The position numbers and the translations under genes were made by a program. From positions 5,682,501 through 5,746,500 of the forward strand of contig JACVVK020000001.1 in assembly GCA_018292915.2 (NCBI GenBank): 64,000 nucleotides of DNA, written 5' to 3'. Positions 1 through 10,309 of the stretch are shown here, piece after piece. This DNA is from Batillaria attramentaria. Taxonomy: Eukaryota; Mollusca; Gastropoda; Batillariidae. The notes beneath the pieces are model-generated. The model did no database searches. It saw only the letters and a program-made list of their open reading frames with translations, and was not told the origin of the DNA. The number at the start of each line of letters is the position of its first letter. The first letter of the stretch is position 1.

Positions 1-330
1 CACGTGTGTCTATCGCTATCGCCGTGTGAATTATCTCAGTCGAGCGCCGGGTCATATCTCTGGTAAATCAACCGGGTGTTTTTCGTCGGCGTGAAACCAA
101 CAACAGTAATTGCTGTTGCTGTCAGGGTCTCACAGAGTTTGTCACGGATATTTGACCTGAAAGGAATCCAGTTGAGTTGACGTTACTGTTGTGAGACCGG
201 CAGCTAGTTTTAATAATTAACGAGCCACAAGTAGTGGAGTGTAGCAGACGTTAAAGGTCGCGACATTGCGATGAGTGCTTGTCAAGTATGAGAGGGACTA
301 TGCGTTATCTCCTCTGTGTGTGTGTGCCCG
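1..330. other. Anonymous sequence, no feature seen
   Basis: No coding pattern, repeat unit or RNA-like fold was recognised before the first GT microsatellite. Confidence 0.5.
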
Positions 331-405
<75 letters not shown>

Positions 406-456
406 CCCGGTGTGTGTCTGTGTGTGTGTGTGTATGCCCGGTGTGTGTGTATGCCC

Positions 457-540
<84 letters not shown>

Positions 541-563
541 AGAAAGAGAGAGAGAGAGAGACA
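331..563. repeat. Compound (GT)n/(GA)n microsatellite
   Basis: Two long GT runs (about 331-397 and 459-538) are separated by variant GCCCGGTGTGT-like interruptions, and a GA run follows. Reading frames here encode only Cys-Val or His-Thr repeats and are not genes. Confidence 0.95.
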
Positions 564-775
564 GAGATGCTGTAGTACAGAGTGGTAAAATCCCAGTCGG
601 TCCGGCATGCAGGCTTCACGGAGCTGCATGCATTACTGCACAAACCACATACAAGTCAGTAAATATACATACGTAAACAGCTCATGGCGGCCTCAGTAAT
701 TAAAACAACAATGTTCTTTGTCTGAGCTATTGAAACACACGATGTAAGCCGTTTCGTCTCTCTGTTTGGGGAGCC

Positions 776-843
776 GAGGCTGCCGAGCGGTAGAGCGTTG
801 GACTTTAAATGCTCGGCGGGTCGTGAGTGCGATTCCCGGTGGG
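776..843 (+). mobile_element. SINE-A copy, tRNA-like head only
   Basis: A tRNA-like head with an A-box-like segment (GAGCGGTAGAGCG) and a B-box-like segment (GTGCGATTCCC), closely matching the head of the full SINE-A copy at 1316-1482. The body that follows the head in other copies is missing. Confidence 0.7.
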
Positions 844-854
844 GAGGGGGGTGG

Positions 855-995
855 GGAGGATAGCCGAATGGTAGAGCGTTGGATTTTCAATGCTCGGGTC
901 GTGCGTTCGAATCCCGGCTGGGGCCAAATATTTGTGCTGGCCTTTTCCTCGTTGCCCGGTCTTTGATATCACCCTTATACGTGGTGGAAACTCCC
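855..995 (+). mobile_element. SINE-A copy, tRNA-derived
   Basis: Head plus body. The head has an A-box-like ATAGCCGAATGGTAGAGCG and a B-box-like GCGTTCGAATCCC. The body carries the family core CCAAATATTTGTGCTGGCC, then a truncated GTGGTGGAAA tail. It lies head to tail with the partial copies on either side. Confidence 0.8.
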
Positions 996-1189
996 AACAC
1001 TGAAACGCTCACCTCACCCACTCTTAACCCTAACACCAGCCCTCCGACCGACAACATGAAATCCCAAAGTTTTCTTCTTGTTTGTTTGTTTGTTTGTTGT
1101 TGTTGTTGTTGTTGTTTTGGGGGGGTGTTGTTTTGGTGCGACGATTTCTTGTTTTTTTTTTTAAATTACACACCCGCCCATCCACCCTC

Positions 1190-1285
1190 CCGGTTGGACC
1201 AGATATTTGTGCTGGCCTTTTTCTCGTTGCCCCGTCTTCGATATCACCCATACGATGTGGGAAAGGGGGTTAAACTCCCACCCAC
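1190..1285 (+). mobile_element. SINE-A copy, 5'-truncated body
   Basis: This begins at the ATATTTGTGCTGGCC core, runs through the GTCTTCGATATCACCC segment and ends with TTAAACTCCCACCCACCC, the family tail. The tRNA-like head is absent. Confidence 0.7.
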
Positions 1286-1315
1286 CCTGGTCTGTCTCCC
1301 TCCATCTCTCGTCAG

Positions 1316-1482
1316 GGGGAGCCGGGGTGGTCGAATGGTAGAGCGTTGGACTTCTAATGCTCGGGTCGTGAGTTCGATCCCGGCTGGGGCCAAATATTTG
1401 TGCTGGCTTTTTCATCGTTGCCCCGTCTTTGATATCACCCTATGTGGTGGAAAAGGACGTTAAATTCCCAAACACCCACCCA
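1316..1482 (+). mobile_element. SINE-A, full length with 14-bp target-site duplication
   Basis: This copy best defines the family: a tRNA-like head of about 70 bp whose central part (TTGGACTTCTAA) resembles the anticodon arm of tRNA-Arg(TCT), a body with the ATATTTGTGCTGG core, and a CACCCACCC tail. CCATCTCTCGTCAG occurs directly on both sides (about 1302-1315 and 1483-1496), as expected of a target-site duplication from LINE-driven retrotransposition. Transcription would be by RNA polymerase III from the internal A and B boxes. It is not a tRNA gene because the acceptor and anticodon stems do not pair well. Confidence 0.88.
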
Positions 1483-1496
1483 CCCATCTCTCGTCA

Positions 1497-1940
1497 GTTC
1501 CGCTGGTCAGAGTCCGGCCGAAGCGCACTTGCACCAATGTCCAATCCGTGTCAGTCAGTGTTGCGACATGACATAGAGGATCTATAATCTTGCATCATAC
1601 GCTGAAAATCCCCGGTTTTCAAGTTATCAGTCCACCCACATTCCTACCTTTTACCAAGAGCTATTTTGTGGATTAGAAATAGCCCTTCACTTAGTTCAGT
1701 GTCCTGCGTGTTGAATTTTCTCTGCCGGGTTTGAACGCTGTATTGAAGTCGTCGGGGTGGAAATATCACGTTTCTAGGCACCCCGAAATCTACATCTAAT
1801 CTATGAAATACAGAAATACCCCGTGGTGCACGGATGCCTGCTTCAAAGCACCAGTGCGGAACTCCCTTGTTTTCAAAGATCCGTCTCCTGACACCAACAC
1901 GCACAATCCCGCTTTTATTCAAAGATATTCAAGAATGCCT
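1497..1940. other. Anonymous sequence, no feature seen
   Basis: Unique-looking sequence without a convincing coding frame or repeat. Confidence 0.4.
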
Positions 1941-2025
1941 TCCTCGTCAGTCACTCCACCTACCTGAACTACCTTGAAATCGGATTCTGAGCGCGTAGTT
2001 CAGGTAGGTGGAGTGACAGACGAGG
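1941..2025. repeat. Hairpin: 30-bp inverted repeat with 25-nt loop
   Basis: CCTCGTCAGTCACTCCACCT begins the left arm and its near-perfect reverse complement ends the right arm at 2025. The arms are about 30 bp (1941-1970 and 1996-2025) with one mismatch. Either a small MITE-like palindrome or a stem-loop RNA precursor would look like this, and no further evidence separates them. Confidence 0.75.
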
Positions 2026-2208
2026 TGGGCAATCTTCTTGGTGGGCGAGCTTGTTGCCCAGAATCCGTTTTCAAGGCCGGATCCGTGTGCTTCACCCACA
2101 CGTTTTCAGAAATCTCACGTTTTCAGAAATCTCAGCCCAGTTCTTAGAGACTTTAACCAAAATCGGCCCTGTGCCTCTCATCTTGGGTTGGCATAGAGCC
2201 CTGAACAA

Positions 2209-2213
<5 letters not shown>

Positions 2214-2239
<26 letters not shown>

Positions 2240-2304
2240 CTCAAAACTCAGTCATTTTATAACCCACAGACTGCCAATGCCAGGTTAAAAAATAATAAAA
2301 ATAC

Positions 2305-2351
<47 letters not shown>
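2214..2351. repeat. (GA)n microsatellites
   Basis: GA runs at about 2214-2239 and 2309-2351, followed to about 2545 by T/G-rich low-complexity sequence (GTT, TTTG repeats). Confidence 0.9.
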
Positions 2352-2356
<5 letters not shown>

Positions 2357-2540
2357 TGTTTGTTTGTCACAGTTCTGGGGTTGGGTTGTGTTTTTTTCGT
2401 GGTGTTGGTTTTTTTGTTGTTTTTTTGTTGTTGTTGTTGTTGTTTGGGGGGGTTGGTTGTTGTTTGTTTGTGTTTTGTTGTTGTTGTTTTTGGTTTTTGT
2501 GTTTGTTGATGTTTTGTTTTGCTTTTGGATTGTTTGTTTT

Positions 2541-2545
<5 letters not shown>

Positions 2546-2628
<83 letters not shown>
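2546..2628. repeat. (GT)n microsatellite
   Basis: An uninterrupted GT run of about 80 bp. Confidence 0.95.
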
Positions 2629-2631
<3 letters not shown>

Positions 2632-2697
2632 GGGGAGGGGGATAGGCTTTACGTCTTTGTCTACCGTGATTTCAAAAACACCGGAGTGCTGAAAAAA

Positions 2698-2795
2698 GGC
2701 CTGCATAACTGCTGGCTTTGTCGGGATTCGAGCATGGGACCTTCTTATCTCAAGCCAAAAGCTCAGCCTGTTGAACCTCCCGACTCCCCGCAGAG
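2698..2795 (-). mobile_element. Possible tRNA-derived SINE remnant
   Basis: On the - strand this reads like a degenerate tRNA: an A-box-like GTTCAACAGGCTGAGC and a B-box-like CATGCTCGAATCCCGAC. No tail or target-site duplication is visible and no second copy was found, so family membership is uncertain. Confidence 0.35.
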
Positions 2796-2879
2796 AGAGA
2801 GAGAGAGAGAGAGATTCTGATCCATCTTACGAACCCCGGAGTATGTCAAGAGCGTGTTCTTTGTCAACTCAGCATGATG

Positions 2880-3000
2880 TAACAACCTCACACTTAATAA
2901 TGATAATCATAATCATCGTCATCATCATCATCATACAGTAATAATGATAATGAATCTTACTTGTATAGCGCAAATTCTCATAAAGTGACTCAGTTCAGAT
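2880..3000. repeat. SINE/LINE-type 3' tail fragment
   Basis: ATAATGATAATGAATCTTAC followed by TTGTATAGCGCAAATTC matches, on the - strand, the common end GCGCTATA followed by ATT repeats found on many elements in this window. Only the last 60 or so bases are present. Confidence 0.45.
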
Positions 3001-3036
3001 ACTCCCGCACTCATACAAACAAAAAAAAATAAATGC

Positions 3037-3037
<1 letters not shown>

Positions 3038-3117
<80 letters not shown>
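3038..3117. repeat. (CA)n microsatellite
   Basis: An uninterrupted CA run of about 78 bp. Confidence 0.95.
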
Positions 3118-3119
<2 letters not shown>

Positions 3120-3561
3120 CAGCTGAATCAAGAGGGAGAATACGGACCTATTGGCCGGAAAGCCACGCGGAACAATTAATTATGTTTTATACCGTCAGTG
3201 CCGTCATACTAAATCTCGGAAATGCGGATACGATCAGTTAGCACGTACGAGGTTAGGGTGCTGTACACGTTATTACCCACCCAACCAATCAACTCGAAAA
3301 GGTTAACGTTATGTGTGCTAGGCTGGCATTCAATAGATACATAACGCAGAACATCTCGGTGATACGGAAGGCTGACGTTGATGTTTTGCCAAACACTGGC
3401 TGGAAAAAAAAGAAGATAATTTCGCGGCTCTGACCCTGAACATCCATCGAGAAAAGACATCGTGTTGCTTTTTCTGGAACATTTTTTTTTTTTAAATTTA
3501 TATAGTTTTGTTGCTCCCCTCGGCTGTAAAAATGTCTGCTTCTAGTACTAAGGGACTGGCA

Positions 3562-3822
3562 GGTGTAATACGACAAATTTACTCCCAAATGAATTTACTC
3601 CTGGACTCCCGAGTAAAAACAGCGTAAACAAATTCTTACTCCGGAGTACGAAAACAACAACAACAACAAAAACAACAGAACTCGTACGACAGAAGTACTC
3701 CCTTACTTCTGTCGTACGGGTTTGTTTTTCCTTCTACTCTGGCGTAAAAACTTGTACATGCACGATATTTTTACTCCGAGTAAATCTCTGATTGGAGTAA
3801 GTTTGTCGTCAGTGCTACTCCG
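3562..3822. mobile_element. MITE-like element, GTGTAATACGACAAA family, copy 1
   Basis: The left end GGTGTAATACGACAAATTTA and the reverse complement of the right end (ACGACAAACTTACTCC) form imperfect terminal inverted repeats of about 25 bp. The interior is full of TTACTCCGGAGTA-like motifs in both orientations and has no ORF. A longer copy with the same ends lies at 8182-8886. This is the size and organisation of a non-autonomous DNA transposon. Confidence 0.55.
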
Positions 3823-3904
3823 GCATAGCACGCGGTATGCGCTGCCCAGCTGCATATATACTCCGGGGCACTTCCCGCGTTAACGCTGAATGTAGTACTC
3901 CCTC

Positions 3905-4080
3905 TAGTCTAAACATGAGTTGTCTCCCTTGCCGCAACAAGCACGCATTTTTATGTTGTTTCCATAGTAATGGAAACAAAATCATAGGACGGGCTAAAAA
4001 TTCCACGTTCAAAGGCACGTTTTGTGGCATAAACGCATTCTCCGCACAGACATGATGCACGTGTAACTCTGACAATAACA
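3905..4080. repeat. Dispersed inverted-repeat fragment
   Basis: ATGAGTTGTCTCCCTTGCCG followed by CAACAAGCACGCA is shared with the foldback at 6150-6183. The adjoining TTGTTTCCATAGTAATGGAA hairpin followed by GGACGGGCTAAAA reappears in reverse orientation at 31215-31285. The three loci carry pieces of one dispersed palindromic element. Confidence 0.55.
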
Positions 4081-4261
4081 ACATTGTTACTGGCGGGCAT
4101 TGCGCCCCTGATTGCGCCCTGAACGAACTTGCCTGCCACACTGAGTGCCGTCTGTGTGTATGTGTGTGTATTCGAACTCACGACCCGACATTGGGTGTCT
4201 AACGCTCTTTCAGCTCTGCTGTCCCGGATCCCCTATGAATTATGATCGATGACGACTGAGG

Positions 4262-4672
4262 ATGATAATAATGATAATAATGAGTATTGTATAGGCGCTT
4301 TACCCAGTTTCATGAATCGACTCAAAGCGCCGCGAACTGAACCCAACACGCACGCTCACGTGAATCACACGCATTCTCTCACACACTGGGCATAAACACA
4401 TTGCAATCACGTGGTGCGAAGGGTTAGCTCAGCTATTTCAAATTCGGAATTTAAAATTGCATTTATTTTCCTAATCTGGTGGGCTGACCATTTCCAAAGC
4501 AGAGGGGGAGGAAGCCGGAGTACCCGGAGAGAACCCCCGACGATCGGCCCGAATGAACGGTGCCACATACGAGAAGGAAAAATTCTTTGCCCCGAGTGGG
4601 ACTCGAACCCCAGACCTCTCGCATTGGTCAGGTGACGAGTCTCTTAACCACTAGACCACCGACCGCCCCGAT
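4262..4672 (-). mobile_element. SINE-B, near full length
   Basis: Read on the - strand: a tRNA-like head (GTGGTCTAGTGGTTAAGAGA, then a B box in GGTTCGAGTCCC style), a long body including CTTTGGAAATGGTCAGCCCA and CACGTGATTGCAATGTGTTT, the segment AAAGCGCC, and an ATT-rich tail. Length is about 410 bp. The 23281-23700 copy has the same layout on the opposite strand. Confidence 0.85.
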
Positions 4673-5608
4673 GATGATGATGATAACTATGATGGACCAT
4701 CCTGACTCTCCATGTCGAACCAGAGGGAACAAAAACTGGACATTCAGGGAGAGAGGGGCTCTCAGCGGACAACTAAGACAACTAAGTTCCCACCAGAGAA
4801 GAGCATGTAATGTCTAAACGAATGTCACTTCTAATAATTCAAAGGTTTGTCTCCAAATGTTCAGCTACCCCCAACACGGGCATCTTCGGCTGACCCTTAG
4901 CATGCATATTGAATTGCAGAAGGTGAACCTGTGTAGGTCCCTGTGGGGCCCAAGACATTCTATTTCTAATGCCGGATGGCGTGTCAGACAGTGACGGACT
5001 TTGCACACAATAATTATGTCCTTCGGGACGCAGGCTGCGTGTTGAAGGACAGTTGACTGCGATCTCTTCAGTCGTGCACATGTTTTAGATCTACGCCAGC
5101 TTAAAGATCTAAGCTCCCAACAAAAAGCTTTCCGAAGTGTGAAAAATTTTTTACAGAGTGGACCGTGCAAGCACAGTCAACTCTGTCACATTTGCAGAGT
5201 TCTCAGCGTCCCTGAAACCCCAATAAAAGCCAAGGGTAGAAGACCTGGAGACGAAAGAGCGAAGGTGACCAAGCCCTGGGGTCGGCGGTGAGTGGTCGAA
5301 AGGTCCCTGGGGCGGGGGTGGAGGGCTGGAGGGGGTAGGGAGTTCCTCCTAAAACGTAAATGGTACAGTGGGCATTGCAACACTTTTATCGTGACGTGCA
5401 GCAACCCTCGGGAAACAGCAATTTTGAGAGCGCCAGTAACTCGAAGTTGTCAGATTTTCGGCGGTCCGCACATGTATATTCATGATATCTGTTGTGTTCA
5501 CGGGGTGTAGACAAAACGGACACGAGTGTTTCCCGTGCTACAGAAGTAGATCTAGACACTCAAGGACGGAGTGTTTCCAAGCATTAGCTCCGAGCGTTTC
5601 CGTTGTTT
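4673..5608. other. Anonymous sequence, no feature seen
   Basis: No coding similarity was recognised and no internal repeat is evident. Confidence 0.4.
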
Positions 5609-5838
5609 ATATATTAATAATAATAATGATGATACTACTACTACAAATAATAACAACTGTGTATTGTGTGAGCAATTTACCCAATCTGTTAAACTGGCTC
5701 AAAGCGCCGCGAGCTTAACCCAGCACGCACGCTCACGTGAATCACACGCATTCTCTCACACACTAGACATGAACACATTACAATCACGTGGTGCGAAGGG
5801 GCAGCTCAGCTATTTCAATTTCGGAATTTAGAATTGCC
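5609..5838 (-). mobile_element. SINE-B, 5'-truncated
   Basis: Only the 3' half of the family is present: the ATT tail, GCGGCGCTTTGAGCC-like segment, CACGTGAGCGTGCGTGCTGG and the CGTGATTGTAATGTG segment. Truncation at the head side is the usual outcome of incomplete reverse transcription. Confidence 0.8.
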
Positions 5839-5997
5839 CACATTTCCAAACTGAGCAGAGTTCAGTGGAGTAGCACCAAATGTTTCCAGCGGACTTTGGT
5901 TTGTCGGCGTCAGTGAAACTGAGATCGTGGCTGTTTATCCAGCAGACAACGACATTGACTAACGCCGGCGTTACTACAAGGCACTGTCGTGTGCATG

Positions 5998-6520
5998 CTC
6001 GTATTCAACCCTGTTCCGGGTCCGTCGAGAACTCTAGGCCCCTCCGACGACGGCCAAGTCGGGCTAACCGAGACCGAGCCGAGCTAAGTGAAAACTGTCG
6101 CATTCACCAGCAATGTACATTGTCAGCCTGTTTCGAGATTATTGCCTGCATGAGTTGTCTCCCTTGCCGCAACAAGCACGCACTTTTCGTGGCAGAGCAC
6201 AAAGCTGCCACGAAAAATGCATGCATGCTGCGAATCTGTGTAGTATGCACTGGGGACAACTCATGCAGGCAATAATCTCGGAACAGACTGAGAATGTACT
6301 GTGCTGGTGAATGCGACAGTTTTGACCGCTTCTGTGCACACTGTGAAATAACACGGGCACCTCAAATTTGTTCGCAGCTGTCCACTTTCCTTGTCACCGA
6401 GTATTATTGTTTTTTCCTTCTTAGGTATCATTTAGCTCTGCTCGGTCTCGGTTAGCCCGACCTGGCCGTCGTCGCAGGAGCCTAGAGTTAGCGACTGACC
6501 CGAAACAGGGTTGGCTCGTA
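5998..6520. mobile_element. Foldback element with nested inverted repeats
   Basis: Outer arms of about 90 bp (5998-6087 and 6431-6520) and inner arms of about 72 bp (6092-6163 and 6252-6323) are imperfect reverse complements, with a third stem CTTTTCGTGGCAG/CTGCCACGAAAA at the centre. The ends could be CCCTGTTCCGGGTC and GACCCGAAACAGGG, flanked by near-identical direct repeats GCTCGTATTCAA and GCTCGTATTTCAA. About 107 bp at 6324-6430 has no partner on the left and looks like a later insertion or arm-specific sequence. There is no transposase ORF, so any movement would need a transposase in trans. Confidence 0.75.
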
Positions 6521-6639
6521 TTTCAAACATAATGTATTATGGCTTTGTGGGAGAAAAATCCTCGTCGAAACTTTTGATGCGAAGCAGCATCGAAACCATG
6601 ACGCCCTGGTTTTTTTTTTTTTTTTTTTGTTGTTTTTTT

Positions 6640-6935
6640 CTCTCTCACAACTTTATTGTCTCTTTCGGGAAATTTTGGCTGCGTCCCTCGGCGGAAGCGT
6701 GCCCCATATACCTATCCTATTTTTCAGTCTTGCTGGGGGAGGAGAGCCGAATAACCCGTAGAGAAATCCCCGATGAGCAGCCCGATAACCAGGAAAAACC
6801 GGCATCAATTATCATGAAAAAGCTCGACCTGGGCTCGAACCCACGCTTCATCGCCGTGACATCGGTGACGGCCGTTCAGTAGCGCAGCGGCGAAGTCCGG
6901 TGCGCTACCTATTGGACCACCGCTCTCCCTCCTCT
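6640..6935 (-). mobile_element. SINE-C, near full length
   Basis: On the - strand: a tRNA-like head (GGTGGTCCAATAGGTAGCGC, then GGGTTCGAGCCC), the segment CCGGTTTTTCCTGGTTATCG, GCTGCTCATCGGGGATTTC, and an end with TTTCCCGAAAGAGACAATAA. The second copy at 60491-60855 is on the opposite strand and ends in an AATAAT-rich tail. The head begins next to C-rich microsatellite sequence. Confidence 0.82.
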
Positions 6936-7058
6936 CACCCCCCCCCCCCCCCACACACACACACACACCTCCCCCCCCCCCCCTTTTTTTTTTTTTTAAA
7001 GACCACACTGACCCCGTGTTGCTGCACAGTGTTGGTGGTGGTTTGGGTATTGGCGTGT

Positions 7059-7143
<85 letters not shown>
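6936..7143. repeat. C-run, short (CA)n, T-run and long (GT)n
   Basis: A poly-C tract and a short CA run near 6939-6982 are followed by a GT run of about 84 bp at 7059-7142. Confidence 0.9.
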
Positions 7144-7144
<1 letters not shown>

Positions 7145-7342
7145 ATTTCATTGCGGTTTGCGTCGGTTGTTCATGTCGGTTCTTGTCGTAAACGTCGATC
7201 GCAGGAAGAGTCAAAACTAATACCGCCCCAGAACGCCATGGACGCACAAGTGTTGTATAAACAACCACCCATCTGTCGACATTTGATTTTTGGAAACAGC
7301 TGTATTTTGATCATCTATGTTCGATCAGGTTGTTTTTTGTTG

Positions 7343-7346
<4 letters not shown>

Positions 7347-7396
<50 letters not shown>
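7347..7396. repeat. (GA)n microsatellite
   Basis: An uninterrupted GA run of about 50 bp. Confidence 0.95.
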
Positions 7397-7398
<2 letters not shown>

Positions 7399-7503
7399 AA
7401 GAATCAAGAAAACTTTATTTTTCAACGGTAGAGGTAGTTAACGAGAAAGTCAATTTTCATACCTGCCGTTGCTATTTCTAGTAGTATCTATCTAAACAGA
7501 AAA

Positions 7504-7505
<2 letters not shown>

Positions 7506-7583
<78 letters not shown>
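7506..7583. repeat. (CA)n microsatellite
   Basis: An uninterrupted CA run of about 76 bp. Confidence 0.95.
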
Positions 7584-7585
<2 letters not shown>

Positions 7586-8181
7586 ATGTAATGCAACAGG
7601 AAAAAAAGCAAAATAGCAATAAAACCATAGGAAATGAAACTACACTCTAATAAGACAGGAACATATACAAAGCGTGATAAACATACCAATTATGTCAATA
7701 CATGTAGGAATGGGCGAGAATAAACTGTGGGAAGATTAAACATCGTGTGACATAAGATGTTTGAAGAAAAGCTGTTTGAAATTTGTGACAGAGCATGCGT
7801 GTTTAACATGGGCTGGAAGACTGTTCCATAGAGAGAGAGCCAAAGCAGTACTGTCTTCAGAGACAAGCTGGCCACTTACTAGATACTACAGAATAATGAT
7901 AATAATAATATTAAAAAAATACAGACAGCATAACTTTGGCCTCTGTCTCTTTGCACAGCGGGCCATTTAGTGCATCAGCAGGTTTTACTGTACCAATTGA
8001 TGCAATGTTTTTAATTGTTTATTTACTTTTTTGTTTCTTAGATCGTACAATATTTGGCGGGCACCTCCTCAAACACCACATTGACTAAGTAAAGAAATTG
8101 AACATTTACGAAATTACGGGCTTTTGAATGAAAATGTGGGTGCTGTTGCACCCATCAGGTGTACGGCAAAGTATGAACTCC
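7584..8181. other. Anonymous sequence, no feature seen
   Basis: AT-rich sequence with no recognisable coding similarity. Confidence 0.4.
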
Positions 8182-8886
8182 CCGGTGTAATAAGACAAAG
8201 TTACTCCCCAAAGAATTTACTCAGGAAAAAAAAAAAAAACAAAAACATCGGAAAGAACCCAAAGAATTTACTCAGGAAAAAAAAAAAAAAAACATCGGAA
8301 AGAAAATTCTTACTCCGGATTCAAAATCCCGTAAATGACAGAAGTAATTCTCCGCTACGACAGTTATACTCCCGTTACGAAAATTTTTCTCGTTAAGAAA
8401 TTCTTGTCCCGGAGTAAAACTGATCTCCTACGACAGATACTTCCCTCTGCGATATTTTTACTTAAAGTTGTATGTACTCATTTAGGAAATAGCAGCCAAA
8501 CCTTCAGTCAGGTGGGGAAAACTACGTCTATTCTATTTTTATACATATTTAGCGTCTGTAAAACAAATGAACACACTGGAATACACTGGAAAAAAAGTTT
8601 TGAATTTCAAAATATATTTTTTAAAATATTCATATAAAGTTAACATTTAGTAAAACAGGTTTCTAAAATGTTTGTGGGGTAAATATGTAATGTTTACGTG
8701 TGGTGTATTTTACAGTATGCATTCATCGACTTATTTTGCATTTGAAAGAGACCAAGGGGGATAACTCTGTCGTGGGGTAGGTGCAGTACTCTTTTCCTTT
8801 AAGGGGAATAAAAAACAATTTACGAGATTTTTACTCGGAAGTACATGTAAATCCGTCCTGGGAGTAAGTTTGTCGTGTCACACCGG
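8182..8886. mobile_element. MITE-like element, GTGTAATACGACAAA family, copy 2
   Basis: The left end CCGGTGTAATAAGACAAAGT and the reverse complement of the right end CCGGTGTGACACGACAAACT form terminal inverted repeats of about 28 bp. A 45-bp segment containing AAAGAATTTACTCAGG followed by an A-run and CATCGGAAAG is tandemly doubled at about 8209-8303. No transposase ORF is present. Confidence 0.62.
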
Positions 8887-9516
8887 AACCGAGACACATT
8901 CGCCGGGGACACCTCACGCGTTACGCGCAAAGTGCCCTGGGCTATCCAGCTTTAGGCTGGAAATGCCCCATAGCAGATGGCGATGGGGAGTTGCACCGGC
9001 AGTGTTGCGGTAAAATGCGTTCTGACACTTTCCAAGCTATCTTGGGATATACAAAATGAATTCAGGCGGAGGAAACTGAAAGTCGAAACCGCAATATCGG
9101 AAATACACAGCAGCTGGCCTCTCAAGAGGGACAACTCCTGATAGATATAATTATTTTACTGCTAGTGGAAAGGATAACAGTCTGGTTGATCTTTCACACT
9201 GGGGACTTGCGCACAAAAACAGGGCAAAGATATATATTATAATTTCGACGTCGATCGGACGAAGGAAGACTTGTCAGTGTTTGTTTGACCTCTCCGTGAA
9301 TGATTTGTCAGCCATGTGTTAGCGTGTCATCGTGTTTGTCGCGTCCTCATTTTTGTCGCCGAAAGAACAGGCTACAGTATTTATCCATAGTCTCCTATGA
9401 TCAGAACTACCACCTGTTACTAACGACAGAGTCTAGCGCAACCCAGCGGAGAATTTTTTCTTTTTATTTTTTATTTTTATTTTATTATTTTTTTGTTGTT
9501 ACTGTCGTTGTTGTAG

Positions 9517-9519
<3 letters not shown>
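8887..9519. other. Anonymous sequence, no feature seen
   Basis: A single CAGCTTTAGGCTGGAAATGC at 8948 resembles one unit of the 32-bp minisatellites at 12755 and 18688. Nothing else was recognised. Confidence 0.4.

Positions 9520-9577
<58 letters not shown>
9520..9577. repeat. (TC)n microsatellite
   Basis: An uninterrupted TC run of about 57 bp. Confidence 0.95.
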
Positions 9578-9578
<1 letters not shown>

Positions 9579-9734
9579 CCCTGTAGTGTTAATTTATCGT
9601 AATAACTGACCAGTTTAATCTGCCATTGCAATTCTGTCAAGACGAATTTGTTCCATCCCGAGCATTGTCATAAGCGGTGCTTGTCTATGCACACTAATTG
9701 TTTACTTGTACGACCTGTATTGCAATAAATAGAG

Positions 9735-9890
9735 TTTTCCCAATTCGGTGCCCCCGATTACGGAAAATACACCACACGAGTTTGTTGATTTCGACCGTAA
9801 AACTGCGAGTTTTAACTCGCAGTTTTACGGTCGAAATCAACAAACGAGTGTGGTGTATTTTACGTAATCGGGGGCACCGAATTGGGAAAA
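9735..9890. repeat. Near-perfect 156-bp palindrome
   Basis: Arms of about 77 bp meet with almost no spacer around GCGAGTTTTAACTCGC. The ends are TTTTCCCAATTCGGTGCCCC and its complement. Only a few mismatches or single-base indels separate the arms (for example ACGGAAAATAC against the partner of TTTTACGTAAT). The flanks ATAAATA and TTATTTAT are also partly complementary. Such compactness fits a young snap-back transposon end or hairpin-mediated duplication, and it could extrude as a cruciform. Confidence 0.9.
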
Positions 9891-10309
9891 TTATTTATAC
9901 CACGTCCCTACCTGCATTTCAAGTCTTTGATTTGAAAGCTGACATCATGATCGGCAATCCAAATGCTTCACGCGACATCACTGACTGAGGTGCTTTACCT
10001 CGCTTTGTCCATAGGCTTTGAGAAGTCAGCAGGTCCGTTTCGAAGCCTCCGTCTTAGTAGAGAACTGGAACTAGGCTTACGCTTGTCACAAACACGACCG
10101 CTTGTTGATAACACGCAGCAAAAGATCAACAATTTCACGCCAAGCGACTGGCAAAGCTCCTTCGTCCCCATTTCCTTACGAAGTCGAACTACGTCATGTC
10201 ATGACGTAAATTATTCTTTAGTCCCTTTTCGCGTCATATTGTGACGCAAATCCTTTCACCAGAACACACTGCTGGAACACTGCTAGGGGTAATACCTGTT
10301 CACTCTTTA

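Noticed and set aside
275..676. Cys-Val or His-Thr rich open frames over GT/CA arrays (also at 2257-2820, 7016-7441, 11471-12067, 18107-18427, 21017-21377, 31939-32240)
   Set aside because: They are translations of dinucleotide repeats, open in several frames at once, with no domain.
1316..1390. tRNA gene (also heads at 4600-4672, 6850-6930, 11147-11220, 18351-18420, 60491-60610)
   Set aside because: A and B boxes are present but acceptor and anticodon stems do not pair well, and each is fused to the same non-tRNA body with target-site duplications. They are SINE heads.
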